In this document: positions 37,801 to 48,783 of the stretch, piece after piece
Layout of the letters: each line of letters starts with the position of its first letter
How positions within the stretch are numbered: the stretch's first letter is position 1
DNA from: Marsupella aquatica
Lineage: Eukaryota > Marchantiophyta
NCBI GenBank assembly: GCA_973895155.1
Contig: OZ316894.1
Span: 10,478,001-10,542,000, forward strand
Length of the DNA: 64,000 nt
Direction: 5' to 3'
Notes under the pieces: generated by a model
Told to the model about the DNA's origin: nothing
The model's input: only the letters and a program-made list of their open reading frames with translations
Database searches by the model: none
Translations under genes and position numbers: made by a program

Positions 37801-38031
37801 AATCATCAAGCGTCCCTTGCCAATAACTCTGGCTCCTTCTAGGGTATGGATTATGTGATTTCTCTCTAGCTGCCCACCTACCTGGCACTTGATGAGGGCC
37901 CGTGCATCCTGCACAGGTGCATTTTTCTGTGAGCCCCCTGCATCTGGATCTCCATCCATATCCAATCTTTCCTCTTCACCCCACTCTCCAAGCCCCATGT
38001 CTGTCTCCATGTCATCACCCTCTTCCCCCAT
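34896..38031 (-). pseudogene. CACTA TnpA-like protein (Ptta/En/Spm type), several exons
   Basis: This is the element's second protein, expected to bind the subterminal repeats. Likely exons are 38031-37690 (acidic, disordered; reading frame changes inside), 37556-36699, 36592-36500, 36371-36066 and 35327-34896. The donor ACAA|GTAAGT near 37689 and the acceptor ATGCAG at 37557 are good. Exon 2 has an RGG-rich stretch (GRGGRSGRGGTPGRGG) and then the conserved core with RWLDLSITEF and KSELMSNAQGKVKHL. The fourth piece is a predicted coiled coil (ECGLPRVETKLADCLDIVEA). The last piece (LPFPNRDDDPPQEIIADAVG, SLVLWPSECV) matches the C-terminal domain seen on plant CACTA proteins. Frame changes near 37340-37370 and in exon 1 suggest it is broken. 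Confidence 0.75.
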
Positions 38032-38208
38032 AGCTTATGCACAGCACCCACAACCAAACAGGGAGAATCAGCACACTAGATTCAAAGTATCAATCAATTT
38101 CATGCATATCCAACTATCCTAAACATCATTCCAGGCAGCAATTCCCGTTCTGTGACTCTGTGCAGGTAGTCATCCTCAACCTCATACTTGCCAATTGCCA
38201 ATTGTTGC

Positions 38209-41200
38209 CTATTGCACATCATCAACCTCATCATATTCCATCTCCCCAGGTTCATCATATGTCTCTCTCAATGTTAACGGGATGAAGTCGGTCCTTGCCC
38301 GAGTTGGAACTACAGTCTCCTGACTAGGATGCTCGAATGCTGCATGGTCGTCCAAACTGAACTCTACTTTACTTCCATCCATCCGCCTGTTCCGTGCTTG
38401 GCTATGGCATACCACCCTCCAGTCATGTGACCCCTCCACATCTAGAAAGAAAGCCTGTTCAACTTGGCTAGGGAAAACAAAAGGTTCAGACCATTCTGGT
38501 ACTCTGGATCTAAAATTGGCCAACAAGAACCCATCAGGATCACGCTTCATGGTGGCCCTTGGCCTCTGCCATTCTGATTTCACCCATGCTTCCTTCATCA
38601 ATATTACAGGGACACTTGTGTTACCATAATTCAAGACCCAAATGTCTGTCGACTCCCCCACGTAACCCATCTTCATCCACCCCCTCTGTTCTTCAGAGGT
38701 TCTCTGCTCAAACACAGATATCAAACCACAATCATATGATACACAATGGTCACCCTGCTCATCCCTCACTTGATAATGATTTCCATGTAAGCTCTCATCC
38801 GTTTGTAGGTCAGAATAGACAATCGTGGTGGCACAGATAGAAGATACAAATCCTTCTCCATATTTGGGTGATGTCTACTATGCTCTCGAATTGCCACCCG
38901 AATCCACTGCTCGAACTGTGGGAAGGGATCCTGCTGCCCAGAGTGTGCAGCTTTTTGCATATCATATTCCCTGCAATATGAGGTACAGGCATAGTTAGGT
39001 CTAAACAACACATGATAACCTAAGATCACCCTTGGAATAGACAAGAAGCATCACAACAAAGGCAAGTCAATTCAATCACTCACCTCCATCATGGTTGCAT
39101 AGGCTCTGTGTTTGCCAGCATATATGAATGAGCCTTGTCTCGAATCGCAACAGACAGCTGCACAACACGTCCCACACCTTCAACAACCTCGCCACTCCAT
39201 CATCTTCACCAGATTTCCAAACTCTTGTCATAGCTTCACCAGACCCAGCCATGTACTCTGTTAGGAACCCCAACGTCTCATCCTTAATGTACCCCAATGC
39301 CATGGAAGCCTCTGGCCTGTAGTATGTTCTCACATGACCTTTCAACAACTTCATGTATCGCTCCATAGGGTACATCCATCTCGTACTGACTGGCCCATAC
39401 TGCCCTAGCTCTTCTGCCACATGGATTAGGAGATGAGTCATAACATCAAAGAAAGCAGGGGGAAGTATATCTCCAAGTCACAAAGGACATAAGCAGCATC
39501 CTGCTTCAACTGCTCCAATCCTTGGGGATCCCACACTTTCACACATATACGGCGAAATATATTGCATAGTCGAAGAATGACATTACGGACTGGTTTTTGC
39601 ATGAGACCTCTGAGGCATAGGGGCAAAATGTGCTGCATCAACACATGGTAGTCATGTGTTTTCATACTGCCAAGTTTATTCTTTGTAATATGCTTCTTGA
39701 AGGCACCAGCATAGCCAGAGGGCACTTTTAGACAGCTCAATCTATACAAGAATGTCTTCCATTCTTCCTGTGTGCACACATAGGGAGCTTGGAACTTGAG
39801 AAGTACATTGGGATTGCTTGCATGGGGCTTCAACCAAAGGTGAGGGCAAATCCCCTTCTATTGCATATCAGCTCGAACTGCTCCTGTATCTTTCTCACCC
39901 GACAAGAACTTCAGCAAGCTCTCACAAATATTTTTCTCAATGTGCATGACGTCCACATTGTGTTTGCTGGGCTCAAATTCCTGCACTCCACAAAGCAAAG
40001 AATTCAACAACAGAAACACTAATTAACCAAATAGGAGGATTGTAACCAACATCAATCCACCATTGCTCCAATCTAAAATGTAGATCATACAGGGGCTGAA
40101 GGCTAAGTATATTACCCTCCAGTACTCCAACTCCAAGTCCATCAAGGTCTGTCTTTTCACACCGTGTCTCACCACTGGATCCTCAGGTTCTCAATCAGTG
40201 GCACTTCTCTTGTCCCAATCAGCCTTCCTGGCTGCCCACCTCAGGACTTGCTCTTTGGTGACCCTCTGTGGTGGGCCACGAAGCTCTGTTTTGTTGTTGA
40301 AGTGTGCAATTTGAGACCATGTGTGCCTGTAAGGATGATCAGCAAGCAGATACCTTCTATGCCCCTGAAATTTCATACTGTGCAGGGCATGCGACCACTC
40401 ACTTGTCACATTTTTCCCACATGGTGTGCACCCCACATAGCCCTTTGTCACTCGTCCAGATATGATGCCATGGCCTGAGTAATCTGCTATATCCAGCAAA
40501 CAAATTGCATGCAGTCTAAAGGGGCTGGGTTGAAGAAGCCCCTTCAGAACATCATGGGTTAATACCCCTTCTATCCACAAAGTCTTCGACTCTTCCACTG
40601 CTGGAGCCAACATAATATCTATGAATTGCTCGGTCAGAGAAGTTGGTCCAGGGATTAGCAGCACCATCATCACACAAAACCTCTTTGTAGTCATCCATGG
40701 GGGAAGGTTGTAATTTAGCAGTGTAACCGGCTAACATGAACAATGGTTGTTTTTGTCTCCAAATGGGTTTACTCCATCCAGTGATAGACCAAATCGAAAG
40801 TTCCACTTCTCTGTAGCAAACTGTGGCCACCTCTCATCAACAAATTTCCAATGGTTGGAATCTCCAATGTGACGCTGCATGCCATCACTGTTGTTGTTAT
40901 CAGAAGTCCATGTCATCAGCTTGGAAATGGCAGGGCATCTAAACAGACGTTGTAGTCTAAGAATGAGAGGAAAATGACATTGAAGAACCTTGGCAGGGTG
41001 TGTACATTTCCCTACATTCTTGTACCTGTGCTTACCACAATGAGGGCATGTCAATTTATCTGCATGCTCTTTGCGAAAGAGAACACACCCATCAGGGCAT
41101 GCGTCAATAGACACATAGTTCAGCCCAAGGTTAGACATCAATTTCCTAGCCTCGTACATATTTTTTGGAATTGAATTACCATCTGGTAACACATTTCGGC

Positions 41201-41925
41201 GCAAGAAGGTCAACAAATTTGTCACAAATATATTGGGAACATTGTGATTGCCACAGATGTTCAACAACAACACAACAAAACCCAGCTTGGAGCAATTTGA
41301 CCCCTCGTAGATAGGAATGCAAGCTTCTTTGGTGTGTTTTGGGCCCCCAAACACCCACTCCCTCTCTGCTGCACCTTCCCAGATGTCAAAGTCAGGTTCA
41401 GGTGGGCCGTGTCCAATGTGTGGCTGTGGTTCATTGTCCTCTTCTGATTCCACTATGTCGTAAAAAGCATCAAGGTCTTAAAAAATCTCTTGAACCATTC
41501 TTGGGACATCCATCCCACCGTCCTCAGTGACTGCCTCTGCATCTCCATCTTGGTCATCCACGTTCTCGATCATGTTGTACCCCAGGACCATCCTCTGCAC
41601 CGTCTATGTCCTGCTCTACGTAGTCTCTACGCCTAGCTGTATTAGAATCCACAAAGTCAGCTCTCCACTCTTCATCAGAGGAGTCTTCTTCTGCTGGTAC
41701 ATTCCAAACCCTTCACCGAGGGTGCCTTTCATGCCGTAGCAGGTGAAGGTGCACAGTGTTCAAACTCAACGACTTGAATCCTTGGCACTGTGTGCATGGG
41801 CATCTCATCCTCCTACCCCTACCTTGGGCGGCCCGGGCTTGTTCACGCATCCACAATTTAGAATCATGATGCCTAATCCTAAATGGGTTATGAAGAGGCA
41901 ACCTTGGAGCCATCACTATAGACAC
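38209..41925 (-). pseudogene. TNP2-type CACTA transposase, broken
   Basis: The N-terminal zinc-binding segment is near 41800 (RCPCTQCQGFKSLSLNTVHL). The transposase_21 core covers 41453-40191 (NLGLNYVSIDACPDGCVLFR, LRLQRLFRCPAISKLM, LSLDGVNPFGDKNNH, LLIPGPTS). A further exon starts near 39998 (NVDVMHIEKNICESLL). The DUF4218 region follows at 39833-39076 (KTHDYHVLMQHILPL, PVSTRWMYPMERYMKLLKGH) and a DUF4216-like end at 38769-38209. Damage includes TGA at 41713, a frame change near 41570, TAA near 41478, TAG at 40731 replacing the tryptophan of the conserved CSCWPV motif, TGA near 40191, a stop near 39860, a one-base loss in a C-run near 39455, and a frame change near 38790. It cannot encode a full transposase. 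Confidence 0.93.
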
Positions 41926-42185
41926 CCACTCAGCGCCCTGTCATTTTATTATGCAAGTGAAAAATACACTCCCTGTTAAGGATTTCACCCCCGACTGTAC
42001 TTGCCAAAAGACGTAGCATAACGTTCCAAAAAAGCAAAAAAGCAAAAAATATAGGTGCCTGAGTCATGTACCTATTCTCAAGTGAATGAGACAAAATTCC
42101 TAAATGTTTGAGGGTGTAAACTCCTCCGCTGTCCTCACATGTACTGCCTCTGCACGTACATCCATGACCATATCAGAGTCCAATC

Positions 42186-42813
42186 ATGTATAGTCATAGA
42201 CACAGGTGCCAGGTGCGAGACCGGTGTGAGATGTCCTCATCTTACTACCACATCAAATACGGATACCAATCCTGTTGTCGATGCCACTCAGCCCTGAGGT
42301 ACTCAGGCATGTACATTAAGTCATCAAGGTCTAAACCCTACTCATGCCATGGTGGTCTTCGATCCGTGCCTACAAGCAGTGGCAGTAGTGCCCTCCACGG
42401 TGCACATGTTGCTACCAAGTCCCTCCACTGGGTACTAATTAGTCTATATTTGCAGATATCTTGTGCGCCAGACACACAAGAACCCTTGGCCAGACATGTG
42501 TAAGAACTATATCATCTGCCAAATCAGGCAACAAGGAACCCCCTACAGCATCGTGCTTGTCTAACTCATCTGCTGAAAAGTAAATGTCCTCTTCGGACTG
42601 TGCATCCTCATTCACTACAGCATTCACAACACATCCAAGGTCTGCAGGCATTATCTCGGATGGAGCTACACTCTGTCTGGTTACCAATCTACACATGTAA
42701 GCCCAAGCAGTAGCCATGCACGATGCAACCCATAGGAGGACCCTACATAGGGCCTGCAGGTCTGGAAGAGGTAGCATACCCACCAAAGTCTTCAGCCAAA
42801 CAGAGCCTAGCAA
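42186..42813 (-). pseudogene. F-box-like protein fragment carried by the CACTA
   Basis: The minus-strand frame has an acidic lead (EDAQSEEDIYFSADELDKHD). LLPDLADDIVLTHVWPRVL follows, and after a frame break near 42450 comes QWRDLVATCAPWRALLPLL. The spacing and Trp/Leu pattern resemble an F-box. More coding-like residues (AEWHRQQDWYPYLMW) occur near 42260. It shares strand and position with the other extra genes upstream of TNP2. The domain call rests on pattern only. Confidence 0.4.
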
Positions 42814-42953
42814 GTAGATTCACAGTCACACCCCACGCAGCAGGAAACAACAATCACTTCAACTGCGACCAGCCATGACAAGATGAGTTAGTTCAAGCAT
42901 CACATTTATTACAAAATTGTGATTTATACAAAAATATGAGGGACTCCTACTCC

Positions 42954-43810
42954 TCACTCTCTCCCACCATTGCTAAACATACATCTCCGCTGAATCTTGG
43001 AGGGCCAGGCCTCAAAAATATCAAAGTCCCAAGCATTCTGTCGCTTCCCTCTTGTTGCTGATTCCAGAAGCCAATCAGGGGAAAGCACCCAAAGATTGTT
43101 GTTCATGACAAAATGACGCACTGTTGTCTTAAAGAATTTTCTGCATATTTTCATGTATGACAGACCTACAACATGAGTGGAGGTTTCTGTTAGACTCTCC
43201 TCCACTGTCCCACCTAGCTCAACAACTATGGACTTGTACAGTCTGCACTTAGTCTCCCCAATTCCCTCTTCTGCAAATACCACACTAAACCCCTTCATAA
43301 TGGTATTTCTCTCCTTGCCATGCTCATTCAATATAGCATCTGCACGCATACGATGGTGTCTTATGTTGACAACAGGTCCATATTGGACAGAAGCAAAGTT
43401 GGATTTCTCTGCCGTTGCTTCATAGGCTTCCTTTTCAGCCAAAGCCTCTGCAGTGGCATCCTCACTCTCCCACGTACATTCAACTCATATTGCTCAGTAC
43501 TCTGTACACACCTATGTTTAACAGAATCAGTCAGCCAAGAGACTTCAACTACTTTTAGACCTAGGTTGGTAATGGCAGAATCAATGAAGGACCATGACCA
43601 CTTGTTCATCACATCCAGCCATGTCCCTGCAACAACATGTGTAGTCTGTGGAGTGATGTCCTTGACTTCAGTCCCATGGAACTCTGAGAATTATTTTTGT
43701 ACGATTGGCCAACTCACTTGGGTGAACCCATAGTGGCTAGGAATCAAAATGGCTTTGATTCCAGCCAACAGAGGCGGGTGGTCAACCTTTGTACGTTTCC
43801 TAGAGGCCAT
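42954..43810 (-). pseudogene. Tandem-BRCT protein carried by the CACTA, broken
   Basis: BRCT domains bind phosphopeptides or DNA ends in DNA-damage and chromatin proteins. From the ATG at 43810, the first domain shows a basic start (MASRKRTKVDHPP), TPQTTHVVAGTWLD and LGLKVVEVSWLTDSVKHRC with the conserved tryptophan. After a frame change near 43480 comes an acidic linker (WESEDATAEALAEKEAYEAT). The second domain follows: VVELGGTVEESLTETSTHVV and LWVLSPDWLLESATRGKRQN. An in-frame TAA at 43691-43693 interrupts the first domain. Without these two lesions it would be a compact protein of about 285 residues. I cannot match it to a named BRCT family. The gene lies between TNP2 and the PHD gene, all on the minus strand. 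Confidence 0.75.
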
Positions 43811-43891
43811 GTACACACGGGCCACCTAATCACTACAGACCGGAAGATAATGCGTTCACCTGATAATCGAAGGGCCCTTAAAATGTTGCGT

Positions 43892-44105
43892 TTATAGCTT
43901 GGTCCAGTCCAGTCGTCTGATGAGTCTCTGCTCCGATTCCAAATGGAAGAAATATTGGGACAAACGTACTAGACACCTGCAAGGATGCACCTCATAGTTT
44001 GAATATGTGCCTTCACAATATTGAAGGTGACAAGTGCAATTGTTTTGTGATGCCACATACAGATGTTGTAAATGGGCAGACATTCAATGAGAATACAAAA
44101 TGTTG
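43892..44105 (-). other. Cargo-gene segment adjoining the LINE insertion
   Basis: Two overlapping minus-strand frames are open here. One is cysteine-rich (NNCTCHLQYCEGTYSNYEVH). Skipping the LINE, the other continues sequence from 48601-48690. This is probably part of an exon or UTR of the extra genes; I cannot fix the frame. Confidence 0.35.
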
Positions 44106-44210
44106 GTACACTTTAAGGGAATTCTCGCAAATTAAATAGCATGTAACTTATATGCTCATAATGAGAAGTTCTGATTTAATTTAAGCAGTGTCATGTAAGT
44201 CGTGATCAAA

Positions 44211-44330
44211 ATGATTGCAGCGTTAAAAAAGTTCCTAGAAGGCTTAAGGGGAGTTTTTGAAGGCATGTACCCAGGAACAAGTAATGAACAACGGTCATTC
44301 AGAGAGAGGAGACAAGAGAAATTGATCTAG
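44211..44330 (+). pseudogene. Possible LINE ORF1 remnant
   Basis: A 39-codon open stretch with a basic end (RSFRERRQEKLI) lies just upstream of ORF2, where the C-terminus of ORF1 is expected. A second frame to 44394 is also Arg/Ser-rich. Position is the main evidence. Confidence 0.35.
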
Positions 44331-44434
44331 TCACACCAAGGAGACGCAGAAGTGGCAGTGTGGGCTCGGGCACTTCATCGGGAGGCCGGATCTGACTATA
44401 AGCTCGGAGGGATCAAGGGGAGATTGGCATCATA

Positions 44435-47400
44435 ATGGGCAGTATGTTGCGAGCCGTCTCATGGAATGTGTGTGGGCTGTGTGAGCCCAACAGAAAGAAT
44501 GCGGTGAAAAATTGGATTGAATCTCGGAAGGAAAGGTTGGACATTTTAACACTGCAAGAAATTAAAGCTGACCAGTTTAGGCTTGATATTGCGTTGAGAG
44601 TAATTCTGCCTGCGTATCAGTGTGTCACTTCAATCCCTGAGGAGGGACGGGGAGGCACTTCCCTTCTCATACACCCTGCCATTAAAGTGGTAGCTTCAGG
44701 CATTGTGGATCTCGGGCGAGCAGCATGGGCATTAGTAGAGTTGGAAGAATGCAATTTTGGTGTAGTGAGCGTGTATGCTCCTAATTCCCCCAAAAGGAGG
44801 GCTATTCTTTGGAATGAATTAAAGCTGCTGCTGCCCCAAGCAAACTGGATTGTTTGTGGGGACTTTAATATGACTGAGAGGCGGGTAGATTCTATTGGGA
44901 ATTCTCCTTTTATCAGGGGCCGAGAAGCTGAGTTTTGGCGATTCTTTAAGGTGAGATTTAATTTGGTGGATGCAATACTCTTGAAGGGAGCAGCAAATGG
45001 GGCATGTTTTACCTGGCGCAGAAATAGGAACGGGAGCATGGTCCAATCCCGGCTGGACAGGTTCTATTTCAGTGATAATGGAGACTAGATCGAACAGCTG
45101 CTGAAGCTTGAGCATGACGGTGGTTCGGCCCTCTCGGATCATGACCCTATTGTGATTTGTGTGAGAATGGTTGATGGTCTGCGGGGGGACTGCCCTCGGA
45201 AAAGGATTAGACTCTTTAAGGCAAATCCGGCACTATTACTGATTGATGGTACAGTGGAGGCTTTGCAAGCGGCATGGTATGAAGGAAAAGGGGACTGCTC
45301 TGAACCAATACTGGCTTTTGACAAGGCTAGCAGGAACTTGAGACGAGTGTACATGGGGAAGCAGGCTTCACCCAAGAAGCAAGAGGAAGAGATGCTGCTA
45401 TTGCGAAATCAGCTACGGGTGCTGAAGGTGGCGATTATGGAAGAGAGTTCAGAAAATGAACTGCAGGAGTACATTGAAACGGAAGACCTATTACACGCAG
45501 CGGAACTAGAGGAGGCACATAGAGTAAGACGACTGGCAAGAATCAAGTGGCTGGGGGAGGGAGAGGAACCCTCTCAATTTTACTTCGCAACGGTAAAGGC
45601 AAAGCGGGAACGGGAGGCGATGAAGTACCTAATGTTAGAGGGAGGGACGGTGATCACAGATGCGGGGATGATAATGAGAGAAGTTGAAAAGGTGTGCATT
45701 GAACTATATGCCCCCGCTGCTCCCACTACTCATGAGAGGGGAAATACTCTTAGGGAACGGGGCAAACTGCTGGAGCACACTTGGGCTTCTTTATCCACTG
45801 CGGAGACTGCAAGGCTGGAGGGGCTGCCAAGCGCTAAGGAAATCCAAGAGGTGCTTTGGGTACTCCCAAAAGATAAAGCCCCTGGCCCGGATGGACTTTC
45901 GGTGGAGGTATACCAGGCGTGTTGGGAATTCATGAACGAGGATCTGGTCGCCATGGTACAAGAGTTCTGGCTGACTGGGAAGCTGGCAAGTGGGATCAAG
46001 GAGGGGACGATTAAGTTCATACCCAAGAAGCCTGATAAGAGAATGCTGAAGGATTGGAGACCTTTAACTATGCTGAACACCATATACAAGCTGATTGCTA
46101 AAATATTGGCACTTCGATGAATCAGGATTCTGCCACAACTTATCAGCCCGCAGCAGACGGGCTTTATCCCGGGAGAAATATTTTGGAAAACATTTCGCTG
46201 GCCTGGTTAACCTTTGACTGGCTGAAAAATAGGAAGCATGAGGCACTATTTCTTAAGCTAGATTTTGAGAAGGCGTTCGATAGAGTAGATCATGATTACA
46301 TATGGGAGACGATGCATCTGTTAGGCATAAGTAGCAATTTTATTAAATTGGTACAGGCACTGTTGTCGAATTCAACGTCAAGAATTTACCTAAATGGGAT
46401 GGTATCCACTGAGATTGAACTTAAAAGGGGAGTCAGACAGGGCTGTCCCCTATCATCGCTCCTGTTTGTAATCTCCACGCAGCCACTAATGGACTTCATG
46501 GATGCAGAACTAGCTATGGGTAGACTTGCAGGGATACAGGTTTCTGAGGCACTTACAATTTGTTATCGTTTCTTCACGGATGATTTGGGGGTGTTTACGC
46601 CTGCCACGGAGAGGAATTTTCAACAGGTTACTGCAGTAATTGAGTGCTATGAAGCTGCCACGGGGGCCCGACTCAACTTGAGGAAATCGATAATAATCCC
46701 GGTTGTTCTGGGGGACATACCGAGATGGCTTAGGGACACGGGATGTATGATCAGTGGAAGGGGGGAGTTACAGAAATACCTTGGGGCTCCATTAGGCGTT
46801 GACTTGAAGATTGAGCAACTGCACACCTTTGTCCTGGACAAAATTGGACAGAGACTATCCTCATGGGCTAACAAGCTTTTGACATTCACAGGACTATTGC
46901 TGCTGGTGTGGCACATCCTACAGGCTATCCCGATTTATCACTCCATGTTCCTCAAGGCATCCTCTGGATTGGCGAGGAAAATGATGGCGCTGTGTAGAGA
47001 CTTCTTATGGGGATATAATGCGGAGGGGGGACGGCGGGTGCCATTGGTATCTTGGGCCAGGCTGTCCCGCCCACAGACTGAGGGGGGGTTGGGGATTAAG
47101 GACTTTAGGAGTCACTCGGATGCGCTGCTGGCTAAATGGTTCACTAGATCGCTTGATCACCCTGAGTCAGAATGGGCTTGTATGTTTGCGGAAAATTTAA
47201 ATCTGATCGGATGGACAAATTACAAAGTGGTAAGACAAAACAAATACTCTTTTCGGGACAAGATGTTACTCTGCAGTCCGGGGGCACTCCATGGATTGGC
47301 TTACACGGGAGGACTCTGGAAGGCATGGGATTTGCTGCGGTCAAATCTGATATTCTGTCCAACGGATAGGATACCGGGGAGGTGGTCGGTTGGGGATGTA

Positions 47401-48354
47401 CTCCGGTGCCTGAAGGGCTTTCAGTCTTGGAGCAACGCGGATATGGCTGCTACCACGGTGCTCTGTGGGAGACTGGGTATAAGATGTATACAGGACCTCT
47501 GGTCGGAGGACAGACAGGAGTGGCAAAGGATAGAAGGACGATGGGAGCATTTGAGGGGACTCACACCTGAGCACCTGACTCTAGGCAGGAATTTTATGGA
47601 GGCCTTGTATGAAATTGCACATTGTGAGTGGAGATATGAACCAGGACCCGATTGCTGGTGCTGGGCTGATAATTCCGCCCCTTTGAAGTGCTTCAAGCTC
47701 CCCAATCGGAGGGCTTACCACCTACTTCGACCTGTGCTGGGGGATGCGCCCAGTCTGAATAGGACGTGGGGTACAGGTAAGACTGAGATGGAATGGAATG
47801 TGTGTTGGGCAGGTATGTGGGCGGCAAGCATGTCACTGCGGGCCAAGACCTTCATGTGGAGAGTAATAGCTTCAGGGCTGTTTATTGGGGTGAGGGCGGT
47901 TAAGATCGGTCAAGAAAGTGGGGATTGCAAGCTATGCCCGGGAATACTTGAGTCCATTCCGCACTTATTTATGGATTGCCCACATGCACATAAATGTTGG
48001 GCTCTCTGTGCACAAGGCTTTGGGGGAATCTTTGCTGGATACACGGGGGGACTGATTGGGTTGGTGGATTCTGCAATTGGAAGGCGCCACAACAAGACTG
48101 TTATGATGGTAGTGCTTTTTCAGATGTTGTGGGCTTTGTGGCTGGGGCGGAATGAGCACATGTTCCAGGTTGATGGGAGTAGGAAGTTAGACTTCAGATT
48201 CATATTGTCGGAAGCAGCGGATCATGTCTCTGCTATGTTAATTACATTGCCAGTTTGTAATCGGAAAACTCGATTACTGAGGGCTAAGGAAATGATTAAT
48301 AGGGAACGGATTGCATGGATGAGGCGTAGTGATGTATGGATCACTTCAGGATAG
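44435..48354 (+). pseudogene. LINE ORF2: endonuclease, reverse transcriptase, zf-RVT; broken
   Basis: It starts at the ATG at 44435 with an APE-type endonuclease (SWNVCGL, LQEIKAD, CGDFNM, then SDHDPI past the first stop). The reverse transcriptase covers about 45830-46900 (WRPLTMLNTIYKLIAKIL, LDFEKAFDRVDHDYI, RQGCPLS), and a zf-RVT zinc-binding end lies near 47820-48000 (RAKTFMWRVIASGLF, CKLCPG..ESIPHLFMDC). Lesions are an in-frame TAG at 45086-45088, an in-frame TGA at 46118-46120, and a one-base loss near 46170 just after the QQTGFIPG motif. The catalytic box reads FTDD instead of the usual F/YADD, with both aspartates kept. The 3' part from 46117 is otherwise open for 745 codons. Confidence 0.95.
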
Positions 48355-48783
48355 GACAATATGATCTGGGGGAATTCTGGTAGGAAGACATGATGACAGC
48401 AGTAGCTGCTTGCCTGGCTGTTTGGCGGGGCTGTTCGCATATGTGGCTCTTGTGACCCGCCTTGGGGTCTGGGCCATCAGGTCTGGGTTACTTTTTGGCT
48501 CTTTTTGCTGTTTGGTGCTTGGAATTGTCTTTTGGTTCTGTCTGTGTCCTCTGCCACGGGGTTTTCGTGGCCACCATTTAAAAAAATATACAAAATGTTG
48601 TAAGGAAGCATCCTCTCCTAGAGAGGTCCTTCTTCTCAAAATTGGAATGTCTGCAATCTCCAAGGTATCCACATCAGGTGCACTATGCATGTACATTATT
48701 CAGGTTCAAAGCCAAGAAATGTGATCTCTCATGGGAGTGTGCAAAGTAGGATCTATGGCATGGCGATGACAATAGAAGATCCA

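Larger units (their letters stand above)
44106..48587 (+). mobile_element. L1-type LINE, 5'-truncated, nested in the CACTA
   Basis: This non-LTR element has a perfect 13-bp target duplication, ATACAAAATGTTG, at 44093-44105 and 48588-48600. It ends in a short A-rich tail (TTTAAAAAAAT). Only a scrap of ORF1 remains before a nearly full ORF2. It is inserted opposite to the CACTA genes, between the BRCT and PHD coding regions. Confidence 0.96.

Noticed and set aside
46117-48354. 745-codon frame as a host gene
   Set aside because: It is the 3' part of LINE ORF2, bounded by a target duplication and an A-rich tail.
48346-48696. Minus-strand frame across the LINE 3' end
   Set aside because: It spans the LINE/CACTA junction, so it cannot be one ancestral protein. 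Only the part above 48600 may be coding.
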